Below, one piece after another: positions 1-11,800 of a DNA stretch of 64,000 bases (positions within the stretch are counted from its first letter, which is position 1; every line of letters begins with the position of its first letter). A program made the position numbers and the translations under genes. The DNA is from Bradysia coprophila. Lineage: Eukaryota > Arthropoda > Insecta > Diptera > Sciaridae. Below the pieces are notes generated by a model. It did not search any database and was not told the origin of the DNA. It saw nothing but the letters and a program-made list of their open reading frames with translations. The DNA is taken from NCBI RefSeq assembly GCF_014529535.1, contig NW_023503972.1, positions 6,262,001 to 6,326,000 of the forward strand, given 5' to 3'.

Positions 1-413
1 TCCTGTGTGTACGGCATTGATGTTTCGAATATTCTAGTTCCAATTAATCTCAATCTTGTCCTTCCCCAGTTCAACCATCAACGATGCTCTTTGCAGATTG
101 TAACCCTTTGTATGGTAAATCGGAGAAAATCGGCCAAGAAAAAGGTATTGCTGCCGACTCAACGGAATGAATGAGCCCCGAAATTGACTCAGTAGTTGTG
201 CTATCATTTCGTTTTATTGAATGTACAGAGCGATGAGTCACAACAAAAATTCTTAAAATAAATATTTTCGGAACGACAACTTAGCGACGCCATTATAAAC
301 AGAAAAATTAAAGTAAAAAAAAAACTGTGCCATCCAGCACACCTACAATGCCGATGACCCCCCCAACTAATCCGACAACTTCTTAGCACTTCGACAATCC
401 AATCAACACCGTC
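1..413. other. 3' flank of the borealin gene
   Basis: No coding region is supported here. On the minus strand this is the sequence downstream of the borealin stop codon, and it contains an AATAAA polyadenylation signal (plus-strand TTTATT at 213-218) about 200 bases past the stop, so 210-413 is probably its 3' UTR. I see nothing in 1-200. Confidence 0.5.
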
Positions 414-1578
414 TCACTTCTTCTTTTTGATGCCGCTGAATGTACTCATGACAAAATTCAAATTCGCCTGCAGTTGCCTCAGCTGGTTCATTGTAGTGTT
501 ATCGATGCGTGAAACGAGATCCGAGTCGACGTCCGTAATAGCATTCGGTTGCATCGAGAACATTCCATCCTTGATCGGTATGTTAATGTTGGCGATTCCT
601 TGCATGGTACCACTGAAACAAGGATAACCGAAAGGTTGGTTAGGTGATTCTCGTCACTCGATTGATGCACAAACAAAAAAATTCTTACCCGTTCACGATA
701 ACCGGACTGCCCGACATGGAAATGATGGTTTCGCCAACTTTCGGATAGCGTAGCAACGACATCGGTGTATTCATTTGGATTTTCGGCGTGACCGGTGCCA
801 TGACCGATCGATCGGCACTCATTGTTTGCAAACGACTGACCGGCGTACGGTATTTGGATCTGGACAAACGCTCATTGACCGAATTGACGCGACTCAATGG
901 TCGTGCAGACATTGTGGACACATTGGCAGCAGCTGATCGACTGCGACGATGCTTTTTCTTCTGTTCGGTACCAATGGTCTTTTTCGGTTTCGACGAACGA
1001 CGACTTGACTCTGTAACGTAGCCTTTTATTTGGAATGGGTACGCACAAGATACACGAAACATTTAACGCGAATAACGATGAACATCACCATGGGTAGCCC
1101 GAATGTGACATGAAGTGTAAAGCAGAAGAAATGGAAAATGCTAGGGTTAGAATGTGCACACCAGAACCAAAAGCAACAATAAAATTAAGTGCAAGCAACA
1201 TGTTATGTTAGAGTGAGCGACAAAGGGTCATTGAAGCATTTACCGTTAGTGACAAATCTAATTTACTAATTTACTGTACGTACCATCATCATCAGCTCTG
1301 CTGGCCTGACTGGCTTCAGTTAATAGCGATCCATTTTGACTTGATTTACAGCTTACAAATTCACCGACCGTCATTTCCAATTCGGCGGCACTGAGACTGA
1401 AGCGAAATTTTTGCGTTATATCGGTAATCAACTCCTTCCGACGCTGCCAGACAATTATCCGTTCGCTTTCAAAATCGTCATGAATACGCTTCATTTCTTT
1501 CAGTTGCATTTTGAGACCGTCTTCGTCACTATTACGGTTCCTCTTGGTGGCCGGTTTTTGGGTTTTAGTGCGCGGCAT
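414..1578 (-). CDS. borr: Borealin, chromosomal passenger complex subunit
   Basis: Three exons, minus strand: 1578-1284, 1010-689 and 612-414. All splice phases agree and give 271 residues. Borealin binds INCENP and Survivin through an N-terminal helix and targets Aurora B to centromeres and the midzone in mitosis. The sequence begins MPRTKTQKPATKRNR, followed by a charged helical segment at about residues 20-75 with the feature expected of the INCENP/Survivin-binding region (KEMKRIHDDFESERI). A basic, Ser/Arg-rich, disordered middle follows. The C-terminus, about 205-271, resembles the borealin dimerisation domain (IPIKDGMFSMQP, then a leucine-rich helix ending in four lysines). It is slightly shorter than the roughly 300 residues usual in flies. 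The start is the only ATG fitting the family N-terminus. The AATAAA signal at 218-213 probably ends the transcript. Identification rests on recall of the family. Confidence 0.85.
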
Positions 1579-3103
1579 TACGGTAAATTTGATCCCCGAA
1601 ATATGTACGGTAAAATGACGAAGCTTACGATTTCTTAATCAAAATTATAAAAATAATCCAACGAACGAGTAAACGAACAGCAATGGGACCGTATTGACTA
1701 AAGACTAGACAAACGGATACCCGCTCAAACGATAAGTAAAAATAAAATAAATTCTTTTTCGAGGAAAGACCTTGTACTGGCTGTTGTTCAACTGAATCTT
1801 CGAATTGAATCAATTGAATTTATTCATTCGCATCTTTGATCACAGGGGCGCTGGATTGGCTGGATGTCAATTTACAATTCTTAAATGTCGAAAAATCGAA
1901 AATCTGCATTGTAGTAGAATGAGTTTGAATTAAGGCGGGATATTTGATCTCAGCTTAGAAATGTAGCCTTCTACAGACGGGTAGCGATGAGCAATTACGG
2001 TTCTTTTTATTTAGCAAAAACCCACGGAAGTAATAGATTTGAAAATACTTTGAACAAGATTTCTTGGGAATTTTGAAAAATTTTCTTGAGTTTAGAGTTT
2101 CAATGAATTTTAAGAAATTTCAAGAATCTTGGCGAGTTCCTTGATCGAAAATTCGGAGTACGAATTTACGGTTTTAGTATTGCTGGACGAGATGGAAGAT
2201 TATTTGTGGCTGAGCACCTAGTGGCAATGTAGAAGAATTTGTAAGAAGAAAATCTTGAAAATTATCAAATACCGCTTGCGTAGTGAATCAGCCAAATAAC
2301 ATCGATTCTCCGGTCGTTACTTCAATAAATTAATCCGAGTTCTCGAACAACTTTTCTGCTTGTTCATTCACAAACACACACTCAGTTACCAGATAAAGAA
2401 ACGCTGCCACACCTACACCAACCAGAACAACTTTGTCACAATTGTTGTGGCGCTTTCCTAAATAAATCATAAAATCTTGTAAGCAGAAGGTAAAAAGATT
2501 TCTAAAAAGCGTCATAAATCACTAGACAAGTTTTACGTGAAATATAACTTCACCCAGAAGATCGCAATTATTTTGTCACGAACTTCCTATATTATAGGAC
2601 ACCATCCAGTTACTACTAGCTGCAGTCTGTTTTGCATTTAAGATCGAAAGTACAGAAACGATCAATTTTCCTACACCTTCAGTATCAGGCCCGTAGCTAG
2701 AGGCAAATTCTAGGGTGGGCACTGCCCACACAGTCTTTTCAAAATATTAGTGCAGATAGTAAATTAGTGTTTTATTCCTCGACAACACTAGCTATGTAAA
2801 CACAAATTGTGCTGAAAACAATATTACCGTCTTTCTCTCATATAACCGAAAGTTCCGTTGTTTGCATGTAGTTTGTGAACATCTGTAAACGTTTCCTTTA
2901 TGACATACAAGAATTGAAGAAGGGCGAATCACTTTTTTAAATTATTTGAATAAGTTCATGGGATTTGTTTCATGTATTCCAAGAGCAAAATTTATGGAGC
3001 ATGGAGAATGCAAGATGCTGAGAAGATTGAAAAGTCTAATGATTTCGAGTAGTTACTTTTAGAAAAGAAAAAAATTGCGAGCGAAGCGAGCTAATTTTTT
3101 TTT
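1579..3103. other. Intergenic, no gene seen
   Basis: No reading frame here looks coding. The stretch holds the dispersed repeat at 2272-2511 (own entry). A short segment near 2688-2730 (caggcccgtagctag onward, then gggtgggcactgccc) has the look of a transposon end, but I found no partner end. Confidence 0.4.
2272..2511. repeat. Dispersed 240-bp repeat, copy 1
   Basis: This stretch matches 21064-21300 almost base for base in the same orientation, for example the shared segments gattctccggtcgttact, acttttctgcttgttcattc and tcacaattgttgtggcgc. The second copy lies just beyond the stop codon of the polyamine oxidase gene. Neither copy keeps a common open frame, so this is either a mobile element without visible ends or a duplicated 3' UTR. 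Confidence 0.75.
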
Positions 3104-3277
3104 TCATGCCTTGCGGCCAAAATCGAGGTCAATTTTGGAAATTTTCTCTCCATTTTTTCCCTGAAATTTTTTTTGAGTACTTGGTTTGGACGATGTTTTT
3201 AAGCTCACTTCGTTCGGGCTACAACTCGCGAAAATGCATCGTCCAAACCAAGTACACAAATAACTGTAGAACGTAGA
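3104..3277. mobile_element. Foldback unit with a cttcgttcgg loop
   Basis: Inverted arms at 3178-3195 (tacttggtttggacgatg) and 3237-3254 enclose a loop containing cacttcgttcgggctacaac. The order of parts (catgc, ggccaaaat, a pyrimidine-rich stretch, arm, cttcgttcgg loop, arm, gtacacaaat) is the same as in the units at 40621-41445 and 60155-60350, so this is a diverged member of that family. Confidence 0.65.
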
Positions 3278-5009
3278 CTTAATTGGTTCTACACAATTCA
3301 CGGAGGCAATTAGACATGAGCATTTTGACCTTTCATTCATTCATTCATTTATTATTCATTTTCAGTCGTCTTAATACAAGCGGACTATTAGAGTGTAAAA
3401 TATAAAATTGTAAGAAGTGTAACGTATCAAACATAGTTTAGAGCGTTTAGAGTCAGGGTTAAGTTTAAGGAATCATAAATTCGTCGATAGAGCACGTTTA
3501 GTTAACAAATAAATTAATTAAATTAATAGAATAGAGCAGAATAGAGTCGAATATTACAGATCGTCACATAAAAGTAATTACAAGTGTCAGTCAGCATATC
3601 ACATTCGTAAGAAATTAGTCAGGTTGGAGTCTGGTAGTCGATACAAGGCATTGCGGAAGAGGTTGTGTGGCAATGTGGGATCGATAATGTTCGAAACGGC
3701 GTTGAACATACGACAGGCGATGCCTCAAAAATGTGTAGATTTTTTTAAAATAAAATTCATTTTGTCATAACACCCCATTTTGTCATCCGCTCAATAGTTG
3801 ATTGTAGTCGCGATGAAAAAAATTCTTAGGTGCGAGAAGCTACAATCAAAAGTGTAATAACCAAAAGTATGGTTCCGCTATTTCGTAATTTTTAATGAGC
3901 GGCTGTCCGTATTGATGTTTAAGCAAACTTGTAAAAAAATCGGTGCATTTTTTGGGCAATCCCTGTAGAACAATTTCTTCTTTAGAACAATGTTTTTTAT
4001 TATTCAAAAATAGCTTGTCTTGTTGCCTTAACACCTTCTTGCCTTCTGAAAAACAGAAGATCGAAATCGGACGCATTTTCTATTGGAATTTTTTATATGT
4101 GCCCAGTAAGGATTCGATCCCAGAAGCCAGAACCACTTTCAAAAAAATTCTTCGAAGCTTGTATGGCTGGTAAGAGGTCATCAAAAACCGAAAACTTGCA
4201 CTTTTCTTATAAAAATTTCTCCAGTTACACAAGCCGTACAATGTGGGATGTCCTTAGAAAGGTAATTGCATGTACTTCCGGGGCAAATAGTGTCTGTTTG
4301 GGTTTAAAATTCATTCACACTGAGATAACATTCAAAACAATTCTAAATGTTCGATATATATTCTATGACAGAATTATCAATGAAAGTATACTCTATAGGT
4401 ATGGTCTATTGTCAAAATTTGTATGGAGCGGAGGGATTTCATATAAAGAAACTCACCTCTCAAGATTTTCATTGAAAGGTGAGTTTTTTTATATGAAATC
4501 GCTATTTCCTCCGGCTTGTATGGTCAGACCATACATGGTTTGTACAATGTACATTCATTGAGAATTATGAGCGCAGCAGTCAATTTTTTCAACTATAAAA
4601 CTTGAAAAGTATATTGAATATTTCAACTACTCTTCAATACATCTGGATTTATGAACTAAATTCAGCGCAGGTACAGAAAATCCCAGGGCAATGCCCACCA
4701 CGGCGTTTTTGTTGGCAAAAGTTTTAGCAAAACTTTCACTACCACTAATGCATGAATTTGTGTCAACACAAAAATTATTTGTGTCTCGAAATTTGTAAAT
4801 TTTTTGTGTAGAAATATTATTTGTGTGGAGTTTTTACAAACCAGCATGTAAGATTTGGAAATAGTTGAAAATGAGTTCATTGAATTTCTGCTATGATTTT
4901 CAAGAGAAAATAAGAAAGCAAATAAAGATACAAAATTTTGCTCCACTTTTTTAGTGATAACTGTCTTTAAGATATAAATACATCTGTTAATTGAGAAAAG
5001 CTTGGAACG
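3278..5009. other. Intergenic, no gene seen
   Basis: AT-rich sequence without a convincing coding frame. It contains a hairpin (4399-4535). The rest shows nothing I can interpret. Confidence 0.4.
4399..4535. repeat. Short palindromic repeat (MITE-like hairpin)
   Basis: The inner arms are atttcatataaagaaactc at 4436 onward and its inverse ending near 4500. The outer arms are gtatggtct near 4399 and agaccatac near 4527. The loop is about 20 bases. This is a typical short foldback element; no target duplication was seen. Confidence 0.55.
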
Positions 5010-6425
5010 TCGAAACTGTGTAAGTTCGAATTAATAACTGTTTCAGTTCTGATGTTAAGTAGTTCCTACTAGCTATCCACAACGTAAAATCAAGATTTAG
5101 ACTCGAGATGTTAATATCAGCTGAATCCCGCTTTTCACGACGAAAAGCGGGGAACGTTGTTCACACTAACTTCGAAGTAATAAATGTTTCAAATCTGATG
5201 TTCAGTAGTTCCTACTAGTTATTCACAACGTAAAATCAAGATTTAGACTCGAGATGTTAATATCAGCTGAATCCCGCTTTTCACGACGAAAAGCGGGGAA
5301 CGTCGTTCACACTAACTTCGAAGTAATAAATGTTTCAAATCTGATGTTCAGTAGTTCCTACTAGTTATTCACAACGTAAAATCAAGATTTAGACTCGAGA
5401 TGTTAATATCAGCTGAATCCCGCTTTTCACGACGAAAAGCGGGGAACGTCGTTCACACTAACTTCGAAGTAATAAATGTTTCAAATCTGATGTTCAGTAG
5501 TTCCTACTAGTTATTCACAACGTAAAATCAAGATTTAGACTCGAAATGTTAATATCAGCTGAATCCCGCTTTTCACGACGAAACGCGGGAAACGTTTTCA
5601 CACTAAGTTCGAAGTTATTATTATGTGGAAATGTTCAGAGTAACGAGGGCTTCAAGATAATGCAAAAAAATGTTTCATTATTTCAGATTTGTTTTACTTT
5701 TCAGATAAAACTTATTACTCGGTGTCCCCGACGAACTTTGGTGAGTTGCACTGGACGTCCACGCAAATGTTCCGATCTCTTTTTGTCATTTCTTGATAGC
5801 TTACTATGTGGCCATTCGAAATAAACCAAATTTGTTATAATGTACACACTAAGTCGACTTCAATGAGACCTAATGTGTGCCCATATCGCATTTCTCTAAA
5901 ATTTCAATATGAAACGAGCCATCAGAACAGTCGGAGCGTTTGCTATCAAGAAATGACAAAAAGAGATCGGAACATTTGCGTGGACGTCCAGTGCAACTCA
6001 CCAAAGTTCGTCGGGGACACCGAGTAATAAGTTTTATCTGAAAAGTAAAACAAATCTGAAATAATGAAACATTTTTTTGCATTATCTTCAAGTCCTTGTT
6101 ACTCTGAACATTTCCACATAATAATAACTTCGAACTTAGTGTGAAAACGTTTCCCGCTTTTCGTCGTGAAAAGCGGGATTCAGCTGATATTAACATTTCG
6201 AGTCTAAATCTTGATTTTACGTTGTGAATAACTAGTAGGAACTACTGAACATCAGATTTGAAACATTTATTACTTCGAAGTTAGTGTGAACAACGCTCCC
6301 CGCTTTTCGTTCCGCTGATATTAACATCTTGAGTCTAAATCTTGATGTTACGTTGTGAATAGCTAGTAGGAACTACTTAACATCAGAACTGAAACATTTA
6401 TTACTTCGAACTTACACAGTTTCGA
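5010..6425. mobile_element. 1.4 kb foldback element with repeated arms
   Basis: The ends are tcgaaactgtgtaagttcg (5010) and its exact inverse (ending 6425). The left arm runs through about 5800 and the right arm from about 5943. They are near-perfect inverted copies, except that the left arm has extra tandem copies of a 146-bp unit. The unpaired centre is about 5801-5942. No transposase is encoded; apparent reading frames in the arms are mirror images of each other. This architecture, with long inverted repeats carrying internal tandem repeats, is that of FB-type foldback transposons. No target-site duplication is obvious. Confidence 0.8.
5101..5600. repeat. 146-bp tandem repeat in the left foldback arm
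   Basis: The motif actcgagatgttaatatc starts at 5101, 5247 and 5393, and a variant (actcgaaatgttaatatc) at 5539, an exact 146-base period. The first three units are almost identical and the fourth diverges as it runs into the arm interior. Each unit carries its own small hairpin (cccgcttttc / gaaaagcggg). The opposite arm has fewer units. Confidence 0.85.
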
Positions 6426-8064
6426 CCAGGCCTCCCACTAAATTTTGCCCTGTCCGAAATTCGGACATTTCGGACAATTTGTATAAAATTTCGGACATTT
6501 CCAGAAAAAATTTCGGACAAATGTTTTCCAGTTTTCACTAAAGAACCGCAATAGGAATAGTCTTTGAGACATTTAAAATCATTCCCTCACCAAATTTCAA
6601 CGTTATCAGCAGAATTTGGTGACAAATTCTAAGCTCAAAAATTTGTTTGGACTATATTTTGACGTGACATGAATTGATCATTAACTGGTATATAGGACTT
6701 GAAAAATGTTTTACTAAAAGTATTGTTAAATTTGAGGGTTAACTGAAACCTGTCTGAAAATATTTAAAAAAGAAAGAAAAAGTTTTAGAACGGCTTTCTT
6801 CAAATAAAACTAGTTGAACATCCAGGCAACATACTTTTTTACCGCAGACGACTTCAATTCCAAAAATTTTGTACTAATGCTTAGAAATGTATTTTACTTT
6901 ACTAGTGAGGGAATGTAGCCTTTCTCTCACTAGTGAAAACCCTTTCCCTCGCTCGTAAAGTAAAACGCCATACTATACACTGGTTTAGTAATGTACTATT
7001 GTTCGCACTTCAAATTTATGCTAGATGCCTAATACGTCGACCTTCAAAACATCAGTCGTATTTTTACTTTTCGAAGCTCGATACGCCACTGGCAGGCAAA
7101 TTTTCTATTTAGTTCCAAGTAACTTAAAAAATTCGACAATATCGATAGTTCCCTTACTGAATAAAAAATCTTTAAAAATTTGTCAATATGGGATGCAGAG
7201 TTTTTTGAATTTGACTGCCTTCAGAAGTTAAAGTTATCCTGAAGAAACCAGGAGAGCGTGTCTATCTCATCGATTATTAAAATATCTATGTGAAGGCTCG
7301 GATTATGACGAGTGAAATGAAAGTAGTTTAAGTTAAGGGAGGCTCGCCGGTTCGCTGATGGTAAATTTTAAAATCTGTAAAATCGTCTATCAGCGGACGC
7401 CTGAGTTTCTATGGTGAACGAAAAAAAACTTGCTGGAGACGATAGAGCGTGAAAAACTATGGAACAAATCCGTTGTTGGCGGAAAAAAAATTTTGATAGC
7501 GGAGATCGCCGTAGAATATGGGTTTGAAAATGCAGACCTCCGCCAATTGCAATAGTTTTGTATGACCAGTTACCTCAGATCAAATTTTTAACACTTTGAG
7601 GCAATAGAGGAAGGATCAGTCTAATGACTGAAACTACGATTTTTTCTTGAAACTAGAGTTTTCAGTCTTAAAAATTGTAACGCAACAGACCGTTATTGGC
7701 AAAATCTGCCCCAAATTCAGTAACGATTTAATCTAATTAAAATCGTTTTTAGTAAAACACTTATTTAATTAGCGAATGACTGTTGTTGACTGATGGACGA
7801 ATCTTAATTCAAATAATTCAAAGGGTTGTACATATGTATACATATGTACGTAAAATTAATTTACTCCCTCATCTATGTTGATATAAATTTTAAGACAAAG
7901 AATTGGTACACGGAAATTATAATTGAAAAATGTATGAAGCGCGATTTTTTTTAGAGTTTTTTATAAGTTTCAATATTTAAATCTTGAAGAAAATTTCGGA
8001 CATTTCGGACAATTTCGGACAAATGTGTAAAATTTCGGACATTTCGGACAAGTGGGACGCCTGG
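6426..8064. mobile_element. 1.6 kb non-autonomous element with inverted ends
   Basis: It begins CCAGGCcTCCCAC and ends GTGGGAcGCCTGG, a 13-base inverted pair with one mismatch. Just inside both ends are clusters of the motif atttcggacatttcggac (6455-6530 and 7990-8050) in opposite relation. The interior has no long reading frame. It directly abuts the foldback element at 5010-6425. The superfamily is unknown; no target duplication was found. Confidence 0.6.
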
Positions 8065-8636
8065 CTTTAAGTTGATAGCTGGGACGTTGCTTCGACAAAA
8101 AGAAGATAATATGGCGTCGCCATATAATCATCTCCCTAGCTAACGAAAAATCTATTCGTTCCTCGTTTTTACTTTAAGAATAAATTTGTCATTGGAGGGT
8201 ATGGGAACACTAAGTATAGTCGCAACTGTTTTCTGAGGTCAACGTCTATGTGCAGCCCGATTTCAGTTTCACAAATCTCTTAAAAGACAACGATCGAAGA
8301 ACCTCTTCCATGTACTGAATCCATGTACTTTTTGAATATGTAACGTGGGAACCGTGATTTTAAGGTCTTTCCAGACGTCCTACGACTTTTTCTTCTTCTA
8401 AAATGTTGTCGGGCAACCTCAACTCATAAACAAGGATTCCCAATTTTTGTAGCTTCTGCACATCCCAGATAACTAACGGTTCACCACGTTACATTACTAT
8501 GTAATTACTGTAGACTCACACTCACACGCAGTGTTTCTTGACAAATTTATTGAATTTTCCAACAGGTCAAAACATGACTATAGTGAGTCCTCATTCTTCA
8601 TATTGATGTGAGAAAATTATGCAGACAAGGCAAGTC
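8065..8636. other. Intergenic, no gene seen
   Basis: No coding frame or clear repeat was recognised in this stretch downstream of the prolyl oligopeptidase gene. Confidence 0.4.
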
Positions 8637-8771
8637 TAAATAACCTCCATACAAACAACACACACTCTACGGGGAATAATGATCGAGATGTGCGTCAGCG
8701 TTATTTCACGCAGGACCACTTAGGTTGTAATAACCCCGTAGAGTGTGTGTTGTTTGTATGGAGGTTATTTA
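8637..8771. mobile_element. 135-bp palindromic MITE with 8-bp target duplication
   Basis: The terminal inverted repeats are about 38 bases and perfect, starting taaataacctccatacaaac. The element is flanked by the identical octamer ggcaagtc at 8629-8636 and 8772-8779. An 8-bp duplication is what hAT-type (and P-type) transposases leave. The intact arms suggest recent movement. It sits about 50 bases past the stop codon of the prolyl oligopeptidase gene. Confidence 0.9.
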
Positions 8772-8820
8772 GGCAAGTCAAATCAGTAACATAAAAACTC
8801 AAAGTCCGTTAGGGTGAACG

Positions 8821-11800
8821 CTATGGGCGAAAGGTGAATCCGGTAGATTCAACCAAGAAGGCGTAAATGTCAGCCTCGTCGTCGGTCTAAAATTATAGAA
8901 ATTCGAGTGAGGAAGATCAACATAAATTGTTCTTTTTGTCAATGTGTTACCGTGCCACTTCCATGCCCAGCACTGATTTGAATTTTTATCATCAACGGAT
9001 TCGTCTGCAAAATTAGGGTCAACGTTAAAGAGATCACTAGGGATTAGGATCACTAAGCCTTTAAACCGATGATCGCGCACAAATCAACTCACTTGTCGCT
9101 CTTCTCTACCGATTTTATATTGCAGTTCGGCAATTAATTTGTATGAATGGAGTGGAACAACACGGTCATCATGATCGCCAGTAGTGAGAAGCACCGACGG
9201 ATATTGCACATTCTTGTCGGTCGGCATGCGTACATTGTGTAACGGAGAAAGGCGGTGCAGATTCTCGAAAATGGTTTGGTTTCCATCATCAGAACAACCG
9301 TATTCCTCACACCAAGAGTATCCGATTGTGAATTTTTGGAAGCGCAGCAAATCATGAACTCTGATGATGAAAATTTTGGAATTTTGCACTCAATTTTGAT
9401 GTGTAGCTCTGCGATTAATCATACCCGAACTGCGCCACAGCAGCACCATATAATTCGGGGCGTTGATTTATACAAGCTGTTACGAGTAGTCCTCCATTTG
9501 ATGAACCAATAATTGCAATTTTCGATGCGATCGTGTAGTTTTCGGCTATGAGAAACTCGGCTGCTGCATGGAAATCATTGAAAACCGTTTGTTTGTTGAG
9601 TAATTGTCCAGCTTTGTGCCATTGGGTACCGTACTCCCTACGGAATGTAGAAAATTCATCAGCCGTCAATGGAGAAATAATTCCTTTCCTCACCCTCCTC
9701 CCCTAATATTGGGAACAGCATACACTCCATTAAAATTTTGCAAAAAAACTATTCGGCTTGGACTGAATTCGGGAACAATATCGATGTTGAATCCTCCATA
9801 GCCATACAAAAGAGTGCTGGCACTGCCATTACGTTCGAGATTTTGTTTGTGCATGATAAACATCGGAATGAGAGTTCCATCGTAGCTCGGATAGAAGACT
9901 TGCTCCATGACAAATTTAGAGGCATCGAAGCCTGCAATTTTGATTTCCCTAAACACTTCCGGTTTGTACGGTGTGTGCGTCAGATCTATGCGAAAGATTA
10001 TTCCCGGAATGAGGAACGACACAACTCGATAGAACAATTCGTTGTGCGATTTCGTTCCCCACATCGAATCTACGTAACCAGATGGTATGCCGATTTCTTG
10101 AATAAGACTACCATCGATCAATGAACGTACTTCCAGTCGGCTATTGACATTCACCAGATATTCCAGCACAATCTTGTCGCTGCTCAAGTAAATTTCTTTA
10201 ATTTTTGTAATCGTAAATCGGGTTTCACTCGTTGGAATTACTTGTCAATGTTGATCGCAAATATCAAGGAATTACTTTCATGTTCGGGTACTAATGTGGT
10301 CCAATTTGTGGGATCTGGATTGTTTAGATCAACGGCTATGATTCGATAATTCGGAGCCCCATTGTTCGTTTTTAGATAGATCGTACTACCCTCGGAGGTA
10401 ATGAGCTAAAAATTTGAAACTGTAAAAGTCGAAGGAATAGGGCAAGTAAAAGTAATGAATAAAACGAGGCGATTTCAAGAGTGTTGGCAAGATGAATAAT
10501 GTGTTGGTCAATGGATCACCTTAGTGGATCTCGCTTGATACACAACCGCTAGTCCACATTTTCTTTTTTACATTCCATTAGCAAGGCAAGGACTTACTGA
10601 ATATTCGTTATCCAAACGATCGACAATTGGGGTAAATTTAAGTTTTGTCGTTAGCCTACCAGTGCGTTGCAGTTCATCTAATGAAGCGAAATAGACCATA
10701 GAATTGTCAATCTTTTTGGGGAATATTGCGATATGTTTGCCATCTTCCGTAATGTAGAGAGCGCCACTATGGGAATTTGCAATGAGAAATAGTCAGGTCG
10801 CAGAAATCTGTTTTTTGAATTACATCAGCAGCTCAGCATCATCAAGCTCGAACAGAAGCACATCCTCCTCTTGACGCGTACCTACGCGATGATAATAAAG
10901 TTTTTGGTTTCCGTACTGGTACGTTTCTGTGCCAAGTGATGATCTCGTGGAGTTAGTCTCCCATTTCGGATAACACTGAAAGTATCATTCATTATATAGT
11001 GCACAAGAGGTCGTCGTATCCTTCCGTGCTTACCGCGTAAAAGATGCCCAGTCCGTCTTTGCTCCAAACAATTGCTGAAAACTTGATGTCATGAAGGACA
11101 TCGGGATACTCCATTCCGCTGGATGTATTACGAAAGCGAACCGTTATCCAATCAGAACCGTTGCTACTTACACCTAGTGCTACCAATTCACCATCTTCGG
11201 AAAAGGTTGTGTCGCTCAGCTGTATAGTTCCATCATAAGACAAAGTATTGGGATCGAAAAAGATGCGTGGCTCGTCGTTCAGCGAATCTTGTACGTAGTA
11301 GACGCTATTCATAGACAGAAACCAGTCAATGGAAGAAGCAACAAAAGGCGAACACAATTTTACTCTTGGTTCTGCAGACCATTATTCATTGTGAAATAAT
11401 ATCGGTCTCCGTATCGTACGGGGACGTCATATCTGGTGTAATTGTAGGTTTCGGTAATTTTCTCTTCGATTTGAGTCCAAATGGAAATTCCATCAAGGTA
11501 GTCCACGGTCAGTTCGTTTTGGTCTTCGATGAACGTTTTTACTTCTTCAGATGTAGGATCCTCCAGATATCTGTACGGGTCAGCTACCTAAAAATTTTGT
11601 TTTTAGGCGTGTTAGGGAGCCACGCCTTGGTTAATTCAAACATTTCACAATTTTTTTTTTTATATAATCGATTTACTTTGGTTTGAGCTGACCTTAGTCA
11701 CCATCACGCGCAAATATATTTCCTTAGAACTTTTATGTTTATAGATTTGGGGATTAATTGCAACAAAATATTGAATTTTGCCACTGGAATTATGAGTGTA

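Noticed and set aside
5101-5600. CRISPR-like or satellite array
   Set aside because: The 146-bp repeats are contiguous with no unique spacers and occur inside a foldback arm in an insect genome.
5546-6196. Two similar proteins starting MLISAESRFSRR on opposite strands
   Set aside because: They are mirror images produced by the two arms of the foldback element at 5010-6425.
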